Shown here: positions 63,975 to 64,000 of the stretch, one piece after another
Numbering within the stretch: the stretch's first letter is position 1
Layout: each line of letters opens with the position of its first letter
Translations under genes and position numbers: made by a program
DNA from: Mycolicibacterium baixiangningiae
GTDB lineage: Bacteria; Actinomycetota; Actinomycetes; Mycobacteriales; Mycobacteriaceae
DNA length: 64,000 nucleotides
Assembly: GCF_016313185.1 (NCBI RefSeq)
Contig: NZ_CP066218.1
Location: forward strand, 2,294,001-2,358,000
Direction: 5' to 3'
Notes under the pieces: model-generated
The model's input: the letters and a program-made list of their open reading frames with translations, nothing else
Database searches by the model: none
What the model was told of the DNA's origin: nothing

Positions 63975-64000
63975 CGATTACTCCTGGATCTTCTATCGCT

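Overview
The window comes from a GC-rich actinobacterium, most likely a fast-growing environmental mycobacterium (Mycolicibacterium type). The evidence is a set of mycobacterial hallmark genes: counterparts of M. tuberculosis Rv2325c-Rv2326c-Rv2327 and Rv2314c-Rv2315c, an LppP/LprE-type lipoprotein, an MmpL transporter, a Pkn-type receptor kinase, a KmtR-type nickel/cobalt sensor, Tex, and frequent GTG starts with 4-base overlaps between neighbouring genes.

Layout. 1-13.6 kb is ordinary core: lipoprotein, acyl-CoA oxidase-like enzyme, VIT-family transporter, TetR with a DUF2236 enzyme, MarR with an ECF-type ABC transporter, TldD/TldE protease pair, AhpD-like protein, and a TIGR02206 membrane protein. 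At 13.64 kb lies a tRNA-Met(CAT) gene. Its last 38 bases (13676-13713) recur identically at 37159-37196 and in degraded form at 46489-46526. I read 13.7-46.5 kb as two tandem genomic islands integrated at this tRNA.

Island A (13.7-37.2 kb) starts with an AbiEi/AbiEii toxin-antitoxin pair. It then carries a metabolic cassette (broken GNAT-like gene, dicarboxylate/amino-acid symporter, HAD dehalogenase-like enzyme, DSD1/D-threonine aldolase-like enzyme, DauR-like regulator, RidA). Next come a frameshifted tyrosine integrase, a small excisionase-like protein, a G-poor stretch and a MobF relaxase-helicase. The right part is defence-like: a Gabija-like OLD nuclease/UvrD helicase pair, with an intact IS481-family element inserted exactly at the helicase stop codon, and a two-gene unit encoding a HEPN-motif protein and a PLD-like nuclease. 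Island B (37.2-46.5 kb) starts with a second, decayed AbiE pair followed directly by an integrase remnant. It then carries a DHA2 efflux pump with a DUF4188 protein and TetR, and a cluster of four ANTAR-domain proteins, one of them an unusual alpha/beta-hydrolase-ANTAR fusion.

From 46.5 kb core-type sequence resumes: a CDF metal exporter with its KmtR-type repressor, an operon with a UbiA-like membrane protein, inositol-phosphatase-like, mannitol dehydrogenase-like and HAD enzymes, a glyoxalase-fold protein, a lytic transglycosylase-DUF1460 fusion lipoprotein, an Rv1733c-like membrane protein, Tex, an MmpL transporter, a Ser/Thr kinase and a coiled-coil protein.

The strongest candidates for something undescribed are the HEPN-PLD pair at 34.3-36.0 kb, the diverged Gabija-like pair beside it, and the hydrolase-ANTAR fusion within the ANTAR cluster. 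Five genes (tldE-like, first abiEii, integrase, relaxase, GNAT-like) are each broken by an apparent one-base shift. At least the one in the core tldE gene may be a sequencing error, so these pseudogene calls are provisional.
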